Positions 45,084 through 57,110 of a stretch of 64,000 nt of DNA are shown one piece after another; the first letter of the stretch is position 1, and the number at the start of each line of letters is the position of its first letter. The notes beneath the pieces were generated by a model that searched no databases, was not told the DNA's origin, and was given only the letters and a program-made list of their open reading frames with translations. The DNA is from Mycobacterium mantenii. Its GTDB lineage: Bacteria > Actinomycetota > Actinomycetes > Mycobacteriales > Mycobacteriaceae. Made by a program: the position numbers and the translations under genes. The stretch is taken from positions 2,480,001 to 2,544,000 of the forward strand of contig NZ_AP022590.1 in assembly GCF_010731775.1 (NCBI RefSeq), read 5' to 3'.

Positions 45084-45946
45084 GCGGACAGTTCCTCTCG
45101 TTTGGCCGCGTGTCCACCCACGATTCGCAAGATGAGCAGCACAACGAACGAAATCGACAACAGCACAATCGATATCGCGGCGGCACCGGTGCGGTCGTCG
45201 TTCTCGATCAAGGTTCGTATCCACTGCGACGACACTTCGGTCTTGCCCGGCACCGCACCTCCGATGAGCACCACGGATCCGAATTCGCCGATCGCCCGCG
45301 AGAACGCCAGGCCCGCACCGGATAACAACGCGGGCAGCAGCGACGGCAGCACCACGGAGGTGAAGATCTTCGGGCCGCTGGCACCCAGCGACGCCGCGGC
45401 CTCCTCGGTTTCGCGGTCCAGTTCCAGCAGCACCGGCTGCACGGCGCGCACCACGAACGGCAGCGTGACGAAGGCCAGCGCCACCGCCACACCCCATGAC
45501 GTGTGCTGCAGATGCAGACCGACCGGGCTGTTGTTGCCGTACAACGCCAGCATCACCAGGCTCGCGACGATGGTGGGCAGCGCGAAGGGCAGATCGATGA
45601 TCGCGTCGACGAGGCGCTTGCCCGGAAAGTCGTCACGCACCAGCACCCACGCGATCACCAGGCCAAAGATCAGGTTGAGCACCGTGACCCCCGCCGAGAT
45701 CGTCAGGGTCACCCGGAACGACTCCAGCGCGGCATTCGAGGAGACCGCGAGCCAGAACGCGTGCCAGCCGCCGCCCGCGGCCTGCCAAGCGATCGCCGCC
45801 AGCGGCAGCAACACGATCACCGACAGCCACACCGTGGCCGCGCCGACCCGCAGGGCGGTGGTCCCGCGGCCACGCCCGGGAGGCGGTGGCACGTCGCCGC
45901 CGAGCTCGGGCCGGATTGCGAGCGGGTCCGGCGTGATGGCCGTCAT
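45080..45946 (-). CDS. cysT: sulfate ABC transporter permease CysT
   Basis: 288 residues. A cytosolic proline-rich start (IRPELGGDVPPPPGRGRG) is followed by six membrane segments and the EAA loop ELDRETEEAAASLGASGPKI then FTSVVLPSLLPAL. The ATG overlaps the subI stop by four bases, so subI-cysT-cysW-cysA form one operon. Ortholog of Rv2399c. Confidence 0.94.
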   Translation of the reverse strand: MTAITPDPLAIRPELGGDVPPPPGRGRGTTALRVGAATVWLSVIVLLPLAAIAWQAAGGGWHAFWLAVSSNAALESFRVTLTISAGVTVLNLIFGLVIAWVLVRDDFPGKRLVDAIIDLPFALPTIVASLVMLALYGNNSPVGLHLQHTSWGVAVALAFVTLPFVVRAVQPVLLELDRETEEAAASLGASGPKIFTSVVLPSLLPALLSGAGLAFSRAIGEFGSVVLIGGAVPGKTEVSSQWIRTLIENDDRTGAAAISIVLLSISFVVLLILRIVGGHAAKREELSA

Positions 45947-46974
45947 CCGGTGGCCTTCGTGTAGACCTTGGTGATGCTGCCGGTGGTCTTGTCGAACAGC
46001 TGCGGATCCGCCGTGCTCCAGCCACCCAGGTCGGCGATGGTCCACAGTTTCGCCGGTACCGGGTACTGGTTTCGGAATTCGGCGGCGACGGCAGGATCGA
46101 CCGGGCGGAAACCGGCCTGCGCCCAGACCTTTTGGGCCGCGGCCGTGTATTGGAAGTTCTTGAAGGCAACCGCGGCATCCAGGTGCGGGCTGGTGTTGAC
46201 CACGGCCACCGGGTTGTCGATTTCGAAGGTCTGCGGCAAGTTGATGTGTTCGACCGGTTTTCCCGCCCGCTCGGTGGCGATGGCCTCGTTCTCGTAGCTG
46301 ATCAACACGTCGCCGCTGCCCTGCACGAAGACATCGGTGGCCTCCCGCCCCGATCCGGGGCGCAATTTGACGTGTTCGGTCACCAACTTCTTGATGAAAT
46401 CAACACCGGCGTCGCTGTGGGCGCCGCCTTCGCTCTTGACGGCGTACGGCGCAAGCAAGTTCCACTTGGCCGATCCGGAACTCAGCGGGCTGGGGGTGAT
46501 GACTTCTATGCCGGGCCGCAACAGGTCATTCCAATCCCTGATGTTCTTCGGATTGCCCTTGCGCACCACCAGCGTGACCACCGAGCCGAACGGAATTCCC
46601 TTGGTGGCGTCGGCATTCCAGTCCTTGGAAACCTTGCCGGCCTTGACCAGCCGAGCGATGTCGGGTTCGACGGAGAAGTTCACCACGTCGGCCGGCTTGC
46701 CGTCGACGACACCGCGGGATTGATCACCGGAGGCCCCATAGGAGGTGACCACCTGCACGCCCTTGCCCTCGTCGGAGGCATTGAACGCCGGAATTATCTT
46801 GCTCCACCCCGGTTCTGGGACCGAGTAGGCGACCAGAGTGATGCTGGTGCGGGCGTTGGGCAGCCCGCCGCCACCGACGGCGTCACTGGCGCCGCCGTGG
46901 CATCCGGCGACGACGCCGGCAATCAGGGCAAGGGCAAGGACGGGCCGCCAGCGCGATGCGGTCCTGATGTCCAT
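45943..46974 (-). CDS. subI: sulfate-binding lipoprotein SubI
   Basis: 343 residues. The lipoprotein signal has the lipobox VVAGC at about residues 20-25. The mature protein has the sulfate-binding-protein pattern: TLVAYSVPEPGWSKIIPAFN, ITPSPLSSGSAKWNLLAPYA and VDFIKKLVTEHVKLRPGSG. It is the extracytoplasmic receptor of the CysTWA transporter. First gene of the operon; a potential RNA hairpin lies in its 5' leader. Ortholog of Rv2400c. Confidence 0.95.
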   Translation of the reverse strand: MDIRTASRWRPVLALALIAGVVAGCHGGASDAVGGGGLPNARTSITLVAYSVPEPGWSKIIPAFNASDEGKGVQVVTSYGASGDQSRGVVDGKPADVVNFSVEPDIARLVKAGKVSKDWNADATKGIPFGSVVTLVVRKGNPKNIRDWNDLLRPGIEVITPSPLSSGSAKWNLLAPYAVKSEGGAHSDAGVDFIKKLVTEHVKLRPGSGREATDVFVQGSGDVLISYENEAIATERAGKPVEHINLPQTFEIDNPVAVVNTSPHLDAAVAFKNFQYTAAAQKVWAQAGFRPVDPAVAAEFRNQYPVPAKLWTIADLGGWSTADPQLFDKTTGSITKVYTKATG

Positions 46975-46991
46975 TGAGGGCCTTCCGGTGC

Positions 46992-47019
46992 GAAACGTAT
47001 GGGATTGCGGTCCCGTTTC
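46992..47019 (-). promoter_or_regulatory. possible stem-loop in the subI leader
   Basis: GAAAC (46992-46996) pairs with GTTTC (47015-47019), and GGGA (47001-47004) pairs with TCCC (47011-47014), enclosing a six-base loop and leaving a four-base bulge on one side. It lies 18 bases before the subI ATG on the transcribed strand. It may affect translation of the operon. I found no polycysteine ORF in this leader. The rest of 46975-47205 shows nothing else clear. Confidence 0.3.
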
Positions 47020-47205
47020 TGCGGAAGGGCACCTAGAACTTCAGGAGAATTCGAAAACTCCAGACCAGACCGCGCACGGGTTTGGGAGTCAGCGACAACA
47101 GTGCACGAAGGCATAGCACCCTGGAATGCCGATTGCCATGCGCATGGCGGGAAGCCTAACAGGAATTGACGTTGCCGCCACCGCGACGGTGGCTCGGCGC
47201 GCGCG

Positions 47206-47295
47206 TCAGCGATGCATCAAATGGGTGACCAACCAGGTGATGACCACCAGCGCAACCAGGATGCCGAGCACCAGCGTCACGTGCGACCGGGGCAT
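47206..47295 (-). CDS. 29-residue single-span membrane peptide
   Basis: An ATG-started ORF: MPRSHVTLVLGILVAL followed by VVITWLVTHLMHR and TGA. Almost the whole peptide is one hydrophobic helix flanked by basic residues. It begins five bases after the stop of the 64-residue membrane gene, so both are likely translated from one message. It is too short for routine gene calling. A regulatory or assembly subunit in the membrane is possible. Confidence 0.5.
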   Translation of the reverse strand: MPRSHVTLVLGILVALVVITWLVTHLMHR

Positions 47296-47300
47296 GCGCG

Positions 47301-47495
47301 TTACCCGGGCGTCCCGTCGGCGTGACGGGCACGGCGCATCAGCTTGATGCCCCTACCAAGCAGGCCATCCAGCACGGCCGCCGTGGCGTAGGCCACCGCC
47401 AGCACGATCGGCATCACGACCATCGCCTGCAGTACGAAGGGCAGCCCGGAAAGCCACAGCTCGTTGCCGTCCCACCAATTGAGGAACGCGTTCAC
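47301..47495 (-). CDS. small membrane protein
   Basis: 64 residues from the GTG at 47495. The hydrophobic segment LPFVLQAMVVMPIVLAVAYA forms one or two membrane passes, followed by a basic tail (GRGIKLMRRARHADGTPG). The place between subI and the trehalase gene corresponds to the Rv2401A neighbourhood of M. tuberculosis. The longer frame to 47717 is antisense to the trehalase gene. Function unknown. Confidence 0.6.
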   Translation of the reverse strand: MNAFLNWWDGNELWLSGLPFVLQAMVVMPIVLAVAYATAAVLDGLLGRGIKLMRRARHADGTPG

Positions 47496-47601
47496 GTGGC
47501 TCACCCTATTCGGCCCGGCCGCCGAAGACCAATGTGCAGCGCGCAACGCCGCGGTTGGCGAAACGTTGGACGCGGGATCGCTGAGCAGCGATGATGTCCA
47601 G

Positions 47602-49650
<2,049 letters not shown>

Positions 49651-49722
49651 TGGCGAAGGGCCGCGCAGTCATGTTGGGCGCCGAAAAATGGTGCGCGACA
49701 ACGTAAGCGCCGCAGCGCCCGC

Positions 49723-50496
49723 CTAGCGCAGCGCGCCGATTTTGTCCCGCATGATCTGCGCGATGTCAAGTGCGCTGGCGTCGACATCGTCTAGTTGCCG
49801 GGGTGTCCGGTCCGGCATGCTCGCAAAGTCGACCTCGACTTCGATGAGGCAGTTGTCCCGCACACCGATGGCCCGTCCGACCGGCAGGGAATCGTCGAGA
49901 AGCTGGTTCGGCGAGTCCAATTCGATCGACGTCGTCGCCGCGAGAACCGAAGCTTCAACGTGGACTTCGTTCACCTTCGCCTTCAGCCTGAACGCCCCAC
50001 CGGTCAGGGGAACCGTCTTGCCCTCACAGCGTTGCCACTGCCTGGTAAACGTCACGAACAGCGCCCCGGCGTCGTCGGGCGTCGGCAAGTCGACCACCCC
50101 CTCTTTGACCCTGACCACCGCGGCGGTCGTGGACTCGGGCCGCCACGTCTCCTGCGCGACGCTTCTGACCTTCCGGTATCGGTAGGCGCTTTGCTGCAGC
50201 ATCACCGCAACTTCGATGCAGTCGTCGGGCGACGCCGACCTGTCCCCCGGCAGCGACTCGGGGCCCGCGAAACTCGGTGGGAATCCGGGATCAATATTCA
50301 GTGGCTGCCTGACAATTCGCGACAGCGCACTCTTGCCGAGCAGCACCCGCCTGATGGTCGATCCGCTGAGCGATCGCGGTGCGGCGCCGGGCGCCGGCCG
50401 CGCCGTGCCGTCGACCGCCACGGAGCAGCCCGAGGCCAGCATCACGATGGCCATCAGGGCACCGACGCGCCGGGAGTTACTCGTACCGGTCCTCAC
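49723..50496 (-). CDS. lppR: PknH-sensor-like lipoprotein (LppR type), copy 1
   Basis: 257 residues. The lipobox is VMLASGC at about residues 18-24. The mature part is the extracytoplasmic sensor domain also found in the kinase PknH: SGSTIRRVLLGKSALSRIV, SPDDCIEVAVMLQQSAYR, VRVKEGVVDLPTPDDA, RQWQRCEGKTV and the end ALDIAQIMRDKIGALR. Two Cys pairs are conserved. Position matches Rv2403c. Ligand unknown. Confidence 0.85.
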   Translation of the reverse strand: MRTGTSNSRRVGALMAIVMLASGCSVAVDGTARPAPGAAPRSLSGSTIRRVLLGKSALSRIVRQPLNIDPGFPPSFAGPESLPGDRSASPDDCIEVAVMLQQSAYRYRKVRSVAQETWRPESTTAAVVRVKEGVVDLPTPDDAGALFVTFTRQWQRCEGKTVPLTGGAFRLKAKVNEVHVEASVLAATTSIELDSPNQLLDDSLPVGRAIGVRDNCLIEVEVDFASMPDRTPRQLDDVDASALDIAQIMRDKIGALR

Positions 50497-50642
50497 ACTT
50501 CTTGCCGTGCCTCCCGATCCACTAGCCCGTTTGATACCGCCTTAACTGGACTTTACGTTCGCGGCGACGGGCACACCGCATGCCACACCGAGGACACAGC
50601 GCAACGTCAGGCATGTCTCAGGTTTCCGATGGTGAGGCCGTG

Positions 50643-51405
50643 TCAGATCAGGGTGCTGAGTTTGTCGAGTACCGCGTGCGCGATGTCGATGGCGCTGGTG
50701 TTGATGTCGCCGGTCCCCTCGTCTCCCGGGTAGGAGGTGGGAACGAAGCTGACCATGACCTCGACCAAACAATTGCCCCGCACGCCCAGGGCCCGGGCTT
50801 CGGGGATGGTGGTCAAGATCGAGTGCGGGCCCGACCCCATCGAGACTGTGGCCGCGACAACCGAATCCGTGACGCGTATGTCGGGTATGGCGTTCTGGCC
50901 GTACACATCGACGGGCGGCGTCGTCACCGTGGTGCCATCGCAGTGCTGCCACTGTGCGGCGAACGCGGCGAACAACGCGTTGGCGTCTGCGGCCGTCCGC
51001 AACGCGACGATGCCCTCGTCGACGTTGTCGACCTTCACGGAAGTACCGTTGTGGTCCCATATTTCACTGACCGTGTTTTGAATCGGCGCGGAGCGATACG
51101 GCCCCCGCTGCATCATGTGGACCACGCCGAGGCAGTCGGCGGGCTGCGCGTTCTCCCACGCGCTTCCCAATTTGTCGCTGCCGCCGAACTCCGAGAATTT
51201 TGGGGGCGGTCTGGAACGGCTGGTTGAGCAGCTTCGCCAATGCGGCGCCATCGATCAAGGCCCGCTTGATGATTGGGCCCGTCAGCGCGTGCGGCACCGA
51301 GGTCGGCGCCGGTCCCGCCTTGCCACCGGTCGTTGCGGTGCACCCGCTCGCCAGCACCACCGCCCCCAGGGCGACCGAACACCAGCGGCTTGTCACTTGT
51401 GTCAA
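50643..51405 (-). pseudogene. PknH-sensor-like lipoprotein, copy 2, frameshifted
   Basis: The N-terminal part, with lipobox VVLASGC and SGCTATTGG, is read in one frame from the start at 51405 to about 51205 (LLNQPFQTAPK). The remainder (KFSEFGGSDKLGSAWENA to DIAHAVLDKLSTLI) is in another frame down to 50643. The change happens in the run TTTTGGGGG at 51198-51206. One added base there would restore a protein like copies 1 and 3. It is either a real inactivation, a phase-variable tract or a sequencing error. Confidence 0.85.
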
Positions 51406-51444
51406 TGCCCTTCCCGGCGCCGTTGTACCGGCAGTCTGCTCGCG

Positions 51445-52203
51445 TCAGCCCAGCGCGCTGACTTTGTCCATCAGGGCGTGCGCGATGTCGATGGCGCTGG
51501 AGTTGATGTCGGCCGATCCCGGATCGGAGGACCGTCGCCCGCCGAAGAACACCACCTGGACCTCGACGAGGCAGTTCGACCGGATACCGATGGCGCGCGC
51601 CTGCGGGGTGGGCCGCAGGGGCGGCATGTTAGGCAGGATCGATGTCGCCGTCTTGGTCGCCGCGATGGTGGAATCCGTGACGCGGACATCGCTGATGACG
51701 TTCGTGGTGCTGATCGGGCCGCTTTGTTCAGACGTCGTCATGCCGTTGCATTGCTGCCACTGCCCGGAGAACTGCGCGAGCAGCGCCTGGGCCTGCGACG
51801 GCGACGAGAGCGAGACCACGCCCTCTTCGACGGTGATCACCTGTGCGGGTTCGCCGTTGTTCCACCACGACTCCGACGCAACATCTTTGACGTCGGCGGA
51901 CCCGTACACGTCCTTCTGCAGCATCGCCGTCACGCCCAGGCAACCGGCCTGCGACATGGATCGCTTGACGTCGTAAAGCGTTTCGGGTCCGCCGAATTCG
52001 GCCGGATCCCGCGCCACGAAGGTCTGATCGAGCATCCGCGACAGCGTCGCGCCGTCGAGGAGCACCTGCTTGACCGTTGCGCCGCTGATCGGCCGCGGCT
52101 TCAGGTTCGGCGCCGGCTTCGCCGTGCCCGCCACAACCCCGCCGCAGCCCGTCGCCACTGCGGCGACCGCCATCAGCGCCGTCGCCGCGCCCTGTATCCG
52201 CAT
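51445..52203 (-). CDS. PknH-sensor-like lipoprotein, copy 3
   Basis: 252 residues. The signal peptide ends with the lipobox AVATGC. The sensor domain shows ISGATVKQVLLDGATLSRML, AGCLGVTAMLQKDVYGSADV, QWQQCNGMTTSEQSG, RSNCLVEVQVVFF and ends IDIAHALMDKVSALG. It is closest to copy 2, with which it shares whole phrases. It ends the tandem set and sits two bases from the lepA stop side. Surface-located, ligand unknown. Confidence 0.85.
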   Translation of the reverse strand: MRIQGAATALMAVAAVATGCGGVVAGTAKPAPNLKPRPISGATVKQVLLDGATLSRMLDQTFVARDPAEFGGPETLYDVKRSMSQAGCLGVTAMLQKDVYGSADVKDVASESWWNNGEPAQVITVEEGVVSLSSPSQAQALLAQFSGQWQQCNGMTTSEQSGPISTTNVISDVRVTDSTIAATKTATSILPNMPPLRPTPQARAIGIRSNCLVEVQVVFFGGRRSSDPGSADINSSAIDIAHALMDKVSALG

Positions 52204-52205
52204 GG

Positions 52206-54167
52206 CTACTTCTTGCCCTTGTCCCCCGCGGCGTCGGCGGACAGCGCCGCGACGAACGCCTCCTGCGGCACATCGACGCGCCCGATGGTCTTCATCCGCT
52301 TCTTGCCTTCCTTCTGCTTTTCCAGAAGCTTGCGTTTACGGGTGATGTCGCCGCCGTAGCACTTGGACAACACATCCTTGCGGATCGCGCGAATGTTCTC
52401 GCGCGCAATGATTTTCGATCCGATGGCCGCCTGGACGGGCACCTCGAACTGCTGGCGCGGAATGAGCTCTTTGAGCTTGGTGGTCATCTTGTTGCCGTAC
52501 GCCGAGGCCCCGTCTTTGTGGACGATCGCACTGAACGCGTCGACGGCCTCCCCCTGCAACAGGATGTCGACCTTGACCAGTTGCGCTTGTTGCTCGCCGG
52601 CCTCCTCGTAGTCGAGGCTGGCGTAGCCGCGGGTGCGCGACTTCAGCGAGTCGAAGAAATCGAAGATGATCTCGCCCAGCGGCATGGTGTAGCGCAGCTC
52701 GACCCGTTCGGGTGACAGATAATCCATGCCGCCCAGCTCGCCGCGGCGCGACTGGCACAGTTCCATGATGGTGCCGATGAATTCGCTCGGCGCGATGATC
52801 GTGGTCTTGACCACCGGCTCGTAGACCTCGCGGATCTTGCCTTCCGGCCAGTCCGACGGGTTGGTCACCCGGATCTCGGTGTTGTCCTCTTTGATCACGC
52901 GATAAACGACGTTGGGCGACGTCGAAATCAGGTCCAGGTTGAACTCGCGCTCCAAGCGCTCGCGGGTGATCTCCATGTGCAGCAGACCCAAGAAGCCGCA
53001 ACGGAATCCGAAGCCCAGCGCCACCGAGGTCTCCGGCTCGTAGGTCAGGGCCGCGTCGTTGAGCTGCAGCCTGTCCAGGGCGTCGCGCAGATCCGGGTAG
53101 TCGGAACCGTCCACCGGATACAGACCCGAGTAGACCATCGGCTTGGGTTCGCGGTATCCGGTCAGCGCCTCGGCGGCGCCGTGGCGTGCGGTCGTCACGG
53201 TGTCACCCACCTTGGATTGGCGGACGTCCTTGACGCCGGTGATCAGGTAGCCCACTTCGCCCACGCCCAGGCCGCCGCTGGCCTTCGGTTCGGGCGAGAC
53301 GATGCCGACCTCGAGCAATTCGTGGGTGGCGCCGGTGGACATCATCGCGATGCGTTCGCGCGGGGTGATCTTGCCGTCGACCACCCGGACGTAGGTCACC
53401 ACACCGCGGTAGATGTCGTAGACGGAGTCGAAGATCATGGCCCGCAGCGGCGCGTCCGCCTGACCTTGCGGCGGCGGCACCTCACGCACCACGTGGTCGA
53501 GCAGGTCGGCGACGCCCTCGCCGGTCTTGCCGGAGACGCGCAACACGTCGCCCGGCTCGCAGCCGATGATGTGGGCGATCTCGGCGGCGTAGCGGTCGGG
53601 GTCGGCGGCGGGCAGGTCGATCTTGTTCAGCACCGGAATGATGTGCAGGTCGCGGTCCAGCGCCAGGTAGAGGTTGGCCAGCGTCTGCGCCTCGATGCCC
53701 TGCGCGGCGTCGACCAGCAGCACCGCGCCCTCGCACGCCTCCAGCGCCCGCGACACCTCGTAGGTGAAGTCGACGTGGCCCGGGGTGTCGATCAGGTGCA
53801 GTACGTATTCGGTGTCGCCGACTTTCCACGGCAGGCGCACGTTCTGCGCCTTGATGGTGATCCCGCGCTCGCGCTCGATGTCCATCCGGTCCAGGTACTG
53901 GGCCCGCATCGACCGCTCGTCGACGACGCCGGTGAGCTGGAGCATCCGGTCGGCCAGCGTGGACTTCCCGTGGTCGATGTGGGCGATGATGCAGAAATTC
54001 CGAATCTGCGCCGGCGCAGTGAAGGTCTTGTCGGCGAAATTGCTGATGGGAATCTCCTGGTGCGTGCAAGCTTGACGGGGCGCGTCGCGGCCGTTTCCGG
54101 GGCGGTTCGCGGGTATGTCCAGCGTATCCAGACAGGGCCGTCTGGACCTACTTGGACACAATCGCAC
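52206..54167 (-). CDS. lepA: elongation factor 4 (LepA) GTPase
   Basis: 653 residues from the GTG at 54167, exactly the length of M. tuberculosis LepA. G-domain motifs: [37 protein letters not shown] and [11 protein letters not shown]. The C-terminal domain ends [20 protein letters not shown]. It binds ribosomes and affects elongation and initiation. The region before residue 40 is poorly conserved, and AGGAG stands six bases before an in-frame ATC (ATCAGCAATTTC), so the true start may be a non-AUG codon near 54046. Divergent from the PemK-like gene. Confidence 0.95.
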   Translation of the reverse strand: MRLCPSRSRRPCLDTLDIPANRPGNGRDAPRQACTHQEIPISNFADKTFTAPAQIRNFCIIAHIDHGKSTLADRMLQLTGVVDERSMRAQYLDRMDIERERGITIKAQNVRLPWKVGDTEYVLHLIDTPGHVDFTYEVSRALEACEGAVLLVDAAQGIEAQTLANLYLALDRDLHIIPVLNKIDLPAADPDRYAAEIAHIIGCEPGDVLRVSGKTGEGVADLLDHVVREVPPPQGQADAPLRAMIFDSVYDIYRGVVTYVRVVDGKITPRERIAMMSTGATHELLEVGIVSPEPKASGGLGVGEVGYLITGVKDVRQSKVGDTVTTARHGAAEALTGYREPKPMVYSGLYPVDGSDYPDLRDALDRLQLNDAALTYEPETSVALGFGFRCGFLGLLHMEITRERLEREFNLDLISTSPNVVYRVIKEDNTEIRVTNPSDWPEGKIREVYEPVVKTTIIAPSEFIGTIMELCQSRRGELGGMDYLSPERVELRYTMPLGEIIFDFFDSLKSRTRGYASLDYEEAGEQQAQLVKVDILLQGEAVDAFSAIVHKDGASAYGNKMTTKLKELIPRQQFEVPVQAAIGSKIIARENIRAIRKDVLSKCYGGDITRKRKLLEKQKEGKKRMKTIGRVDVPQEAFVAALSADAAGDKGKK

Positions 54168-54194
54168 GCCGCCGCTCGCGTCTATGCTGCGAAT

Positions 54195-54797
54195 ATGGCG
54201 TCTCCCCGGAAATCCCAGTGGAAGACGTTTCAGCGGTTCGCCGAGAATCTGGTGTTCAACGGTGCTCCGCGCCTGGTCCGGCAGGTGCAGAATTCCCAGA
54301 CCGTGCTGCGCGAACTGCAGCAGGCCGTGCGGATCACCGCGAACGTCATCGCCGCGGTGGCGCCGCCTCCCGCCGACGTGCCCGTCAGCGGCCGGCCGGT
54401 GACCAACGCCAGCCTCCCGACCGCGCAGCGGGCTCGCAGGCTGGTGTATGCGCCGAGCCTGGACGGCCGGGCCGATCCCGGCGAGATCGTCTGGACGTGG
54501 GTGGTCTACGAGGACGATCCCACCCAGGGCAAGGATCGTCCCGTCCTGGTCGTGGGGCGCGACCGCAGCGTGCTGCTGGGGTTGATGGTGTCCAGCCAGG
54601 AGCGCCACGCCGCGGACCCCGACTGGGTCGGAATCGGTTCTGGCTCATGGGATTACGAGGGCAGGCAGAGCTGGGTCCGGCTGGACCGGGTGCTCGACGT
54701 CCCCGAAGAGGGCATCCGCCGCGAGGGCGCCATTCTGGATCGCGAGACCTTCGATGTGGTGGCCGCCCGATTGCGCGCCGACTACTCCTGGCGCTAG
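54195..54797 (+). CDS. PemK/MazF-like domain protein (Rv2405 ortholog)
   Basis: 200 residues. The N-terminal 80 residues are helical ([20 protein letters not shown]). The rest resembles the PemK/MazF fold: [39 protein letters not shown] and [16 protein letters not shown]. No antitoxin gene is adjacent, and the fusion to a helical N-terminus is unlike classic MazF toxins, so it may not be a toxin. The start is 27 bases from the lepA GTG on the other strand. Confidence 0.78.
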   Translation: MASPRKSQWKTFQRFAENLVFNGAPRLVRQVQNSQTVLRELQQAVRITANVIAAVAPPPADVPVSGRPVTNASLPTAQRARRLVYAPSLDGRADPGEIVWTWVVYEDDPTQGKDRPVLVVGRDRSVLLGLMVSSQERHAADPDWVGIGSGSWDYEGRQSWVRLDRVLDVPEEGIRREGAILDRETFDVVAARLRADYSWR

Positions 54798-54899
54798 TCC
54801 GTCGACGCAGGGGGCCGACTGACGTTCGCCGCGCGTGTACCTACGGCGAAGAAAACGTCGGAATTTCCGCGCTGAGTGCACGTTCAGCGAGGGGGCCGA

Positions 54900-55328
54900 T
54901 CAGCCCTGGGTGATGTAGGACTGCAGCTGCTGCTGCTCGGCCTCGAGTTCTTCCATCCGGGTCTTCACCACGTCACCGATGCTGACGATGCCGATCAGCT
55001 TCTTCCCGTCCAGCACCGGCACGTGCCGCACCCGATTCTTGGTCATCAACACGCTGATCGCGTCGACCTCGTCGGTCTTGGTGCACGTGGCCAGCATGGA
55101 CGTCATGATCTTGGACACCGGCCGAGACAGCACGCTGGCCCCGTGAGTGTGCAGCTGACGCACCACGTCGCGCTCCGACACGATGCCGACCACGCCTTCG
55201 TCGCCGACCACGACCATGGCGCCGATGTTCTGGTCGCTCAGCCCCGCAAGCAGCTCGCGAACCGTCGCATCCGGGTTGATGGTCACCACCGCCGCGCCCT
55301 TGTTCCGCAAGACATCCGCTATCCGCAT
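54900..55328 (-). CDS. tandem CBS-domain protein (Rv2406c ortholog)
   Basis: 142 residues from the ATG with GGAGG six bases upstream (a GTG at 55340 is less likely). Two CBS motifs are visible: VVTINPDATVRELLAGLSDQ with NIGAMVVVGDEGVVGIVSER, and VDAISVLMTKNRVRHVPVLD with KKLIGIVSIGDVVKTRM. Stand-alone CBS pairs bind adenine nucleotides and regulate partner enzymes. Partner unknown. Confidence 0.9.
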   Translation of the reverse strand: MRIADVLRNKGAAVVTINPDATVRELLAGLSDQNIGAMVVVGDEGVVGIVSERDVVRQLHTHGASVLSRPVSKIMTSMLATCTKTDEVDAISVLMTKNRVRHVPVLDGKKLIGIVSIGDVVKTRMEELEAEQQQLQSYITQG

Positions 55329-55494
55329 TGAGGCCTCCACCGGTTTGTGATCCGCTTCACATCAGGCTACGGCTAACTCGCGCGGCGGAAAAGCCACTAA
55401 CAGAACCTGCAAACAGATCGTGTCCATTCGGTGAATGCCGCGCCGATCGGCCGATTGAGCCACTCCGGGCACCGCGGGCTTGCAAGATAGGGCC

Positions 55495-56337
55495 ATGATC
55501 GAGGTCACGCTGCTGGGAACCGGAAGTCCGATCCCCGACCCGAACCGCGCCGGGCCGTCAACTCTGGTGCGCGCGGGCGGGCAGGTGTTCCTGGTCGATT
55601 GCGGGCGTGGCGTGCTGCAGCGTGCGGCCGCGGTCGGCGTGGGCGCCGCCGGATTATCCGCGCTGCTGCTCACCCACCTGCACAGCGACCACATCGGCGA
55701 CCTCGGCGACGTCCTCATCACGCGGTGGATCAGCACCTTTACCCCCGATCCGGTGCCGCTCCCCATCATCGGACCGCCGGGCACCGCCGAGGCGGTCGCG
55801 GCCACGCTGAACGCGTTCCGCCACGACATCGGCTACCGGATCGCCCACCACAGCGATATCAACGAGCCGCCGGCGGTGGACGTCCACGAATACACCGAAG
55901 GCGGCGTCTGGGACCGCGACGGCGTAGCCATCCGGGTGGCCCCCACCGATCACCGGCCGGTGGCCCCGACCATCGGATTTCGCGTCGACTACCAGGGCGC
56001 CTCGGTGGTGCTCGCCGGTGACACCGTCCCGTGCGCAGGCCTGGACGAGCTGGCGGCGGGCGCCGGCGCGCTGGTGCACACCGTGATCCGCAAGGACATC
56101 GTCGCCACCATCCCCCAGCAGCGGCTGCAGGACATCTGCGATTACCACTCGTCAGTGCAGGAAGCGGCCGCGACCGCGGCCCGCGCGGGGGTGGGCACCC
56201 TGGTCATGACGCACTACGTGCCGGCACTGGTGCCCGGTCAGGAAGAACAGTGGCGGGCCTTGGCGGCCACGGAGTTCGGCGGTCGCATCGAACTCGGTGA
56301 CGACCTGCTCCGCGTTCAGGTCGACGCGCCCTCGTGA
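55495..56337 (+). CDS. rnz: ribonuclease Z-type MBL-fold nuclease
   Basis: 280 residues, ortholog of Rv2407. The N-terminus [20 protein letters not shown] and the zinc motif [15 protein letters not shown] (HxHxDH) are typical of RNase Z; further metal ligands are in [10 protein letters not shown] and VMTHYVPAL. It would cleave the 3' trailer from tRNA precursors lacking CCA. The gene overlaps the next convergent gene by 22 bases. Confidence 0.88.
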   Translation: MIEVTLLGTGSPIPDPNRAGPSTLVRAGGQVFLVDCGRGVLQRAAAVGVGAAGLSALLLTHLHSDHIGDLGDVLITRWISTFTPDPVPLPIIGPPGTAEAVAATLNAFRHDIGYRIAHHSDINEPPAVDVHEYTEGGVWDRDGVAIRVAPTDHRPVAPTIGFRVDYQGASVVLAGDTVPCAGLDELAAGAGALVHTVIRKDIVATIPQQRLQDICDYHSSVQEAAATAARAGVGTLVMTHYVPALVPGQEEQWRALAATEFGGRIELGDDLLRVQVDAPS

Positions 56338-57059
56338 CGGCCATCGGCGACCGCTCGCGGGGTTCCCGAACCCCGTTGCGTCGCATGCGTTAGGGCAACG
56401 CCGGCCACCATCAGCCAGGTCAGCGCCAGGACCCGGGCGATCGGCAAAATGACGCCCAGCGCCGGCCAGATCAGCACCACCGTCGTCAGCTCGGCGAGGG
56501 CGGCCGTCGCCAGACCGAGCCGGGCGATCGGGCCGGGCAGCAATATCTTGCCGGGCAACGCGAGGGCGCCGACCAGCAGGCCCAAGGCCACCAGGTGCCC
56601 CGGGCCGCCGGTGAGGAAGACCAGCAGATAAAGCGCCCTGACCAGCCCCGCGTTCGCGGCGACGTCCGGCATCGACAACACCCAGCCCAGCAGTCCGGCC
56701 AGACCGAGCGCACCGGCGGCCAACGTGCCGCCCGTCAGCGCGATCGCGGTGGACCCGGCGCCCGCCCCGCGTTGCCTCAACCGCGCACCGGCCAGCGCCG
56801 CATAGAGCGCCAACGGCACCGAGGACGCGAACGTCGCGACGGCGATGATGCGCACCGCCCCCGGCTGGGCGCGGACGTAGGCCGCGACGGCGCCCGCCGG
56901 GCCGTACGGCAACGGCATGATCCCGCCCACGGCGACCCCGAGGGAGATGCCGCCGATGAGCAGCCCGATACAAAGCAGGGACAGCGCCGCCAGGGGCGAC
57001 CCGCCACGCCCGGGCCGGTTCTTCTCGAGCCGAGCCGCGCCTTCGGCCGCATCAGTCAT
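56316..57059 (-). CDS. polytopic membrane protein, hypothetical
   Basis: 247 residues from the ATG at 57059 (a GTG at 57089 adds ten). About seven hydrophobic segments are present, beginning with [20 protein letters not shown]. No charged catalytic motif is visible inside the membrane segments. I do not recognise the family. Its 3' end overlaps the rnz 3' end in a convergent arrangement. It occupies the place where PE24 lies in M. tuberculosis. Confidence 0.7.
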   Translation of the reverse strand: MTDAAEGAARLEKNRPGRGGSPLAALSLLCIGLLIGGISLGVAVGGIMPLPYGPAGAVAAYVRAQPGAVRIIAVATFASSVPLALYAALAGARLRQRGAGAGSTAIALTGGTLAAGALGLAGLLGWVLSMPDVAANAGLVRALYLLVFLTGGPGHLVALGLLVGALALPGKILLPGPIARLGLATAALAELTTVVLIWPALGVILPIARVLALTWLMVAGVALTHATQRGSGTPRAVADGRHEGAST

Positions 57060-57110
57060 CCCTGCAACGGTATCGCTGGGTCGGTTCACCGCCGCGGGCT
57101 CGCTCCCCGG

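Noticed and set aside
46923..47114. Possible polycysteine leader before subI
   Set aside because: The frame contains only a single early Cys and no Cys cluster before its stop, unlike the sirA leader.
52977..54797. 606-residue plus frame reading through lepA antisense into the PemK-like gene
   Set aside because: Only the last 200 residues (from 54195) are a real protein; the rest is antisense lepA.
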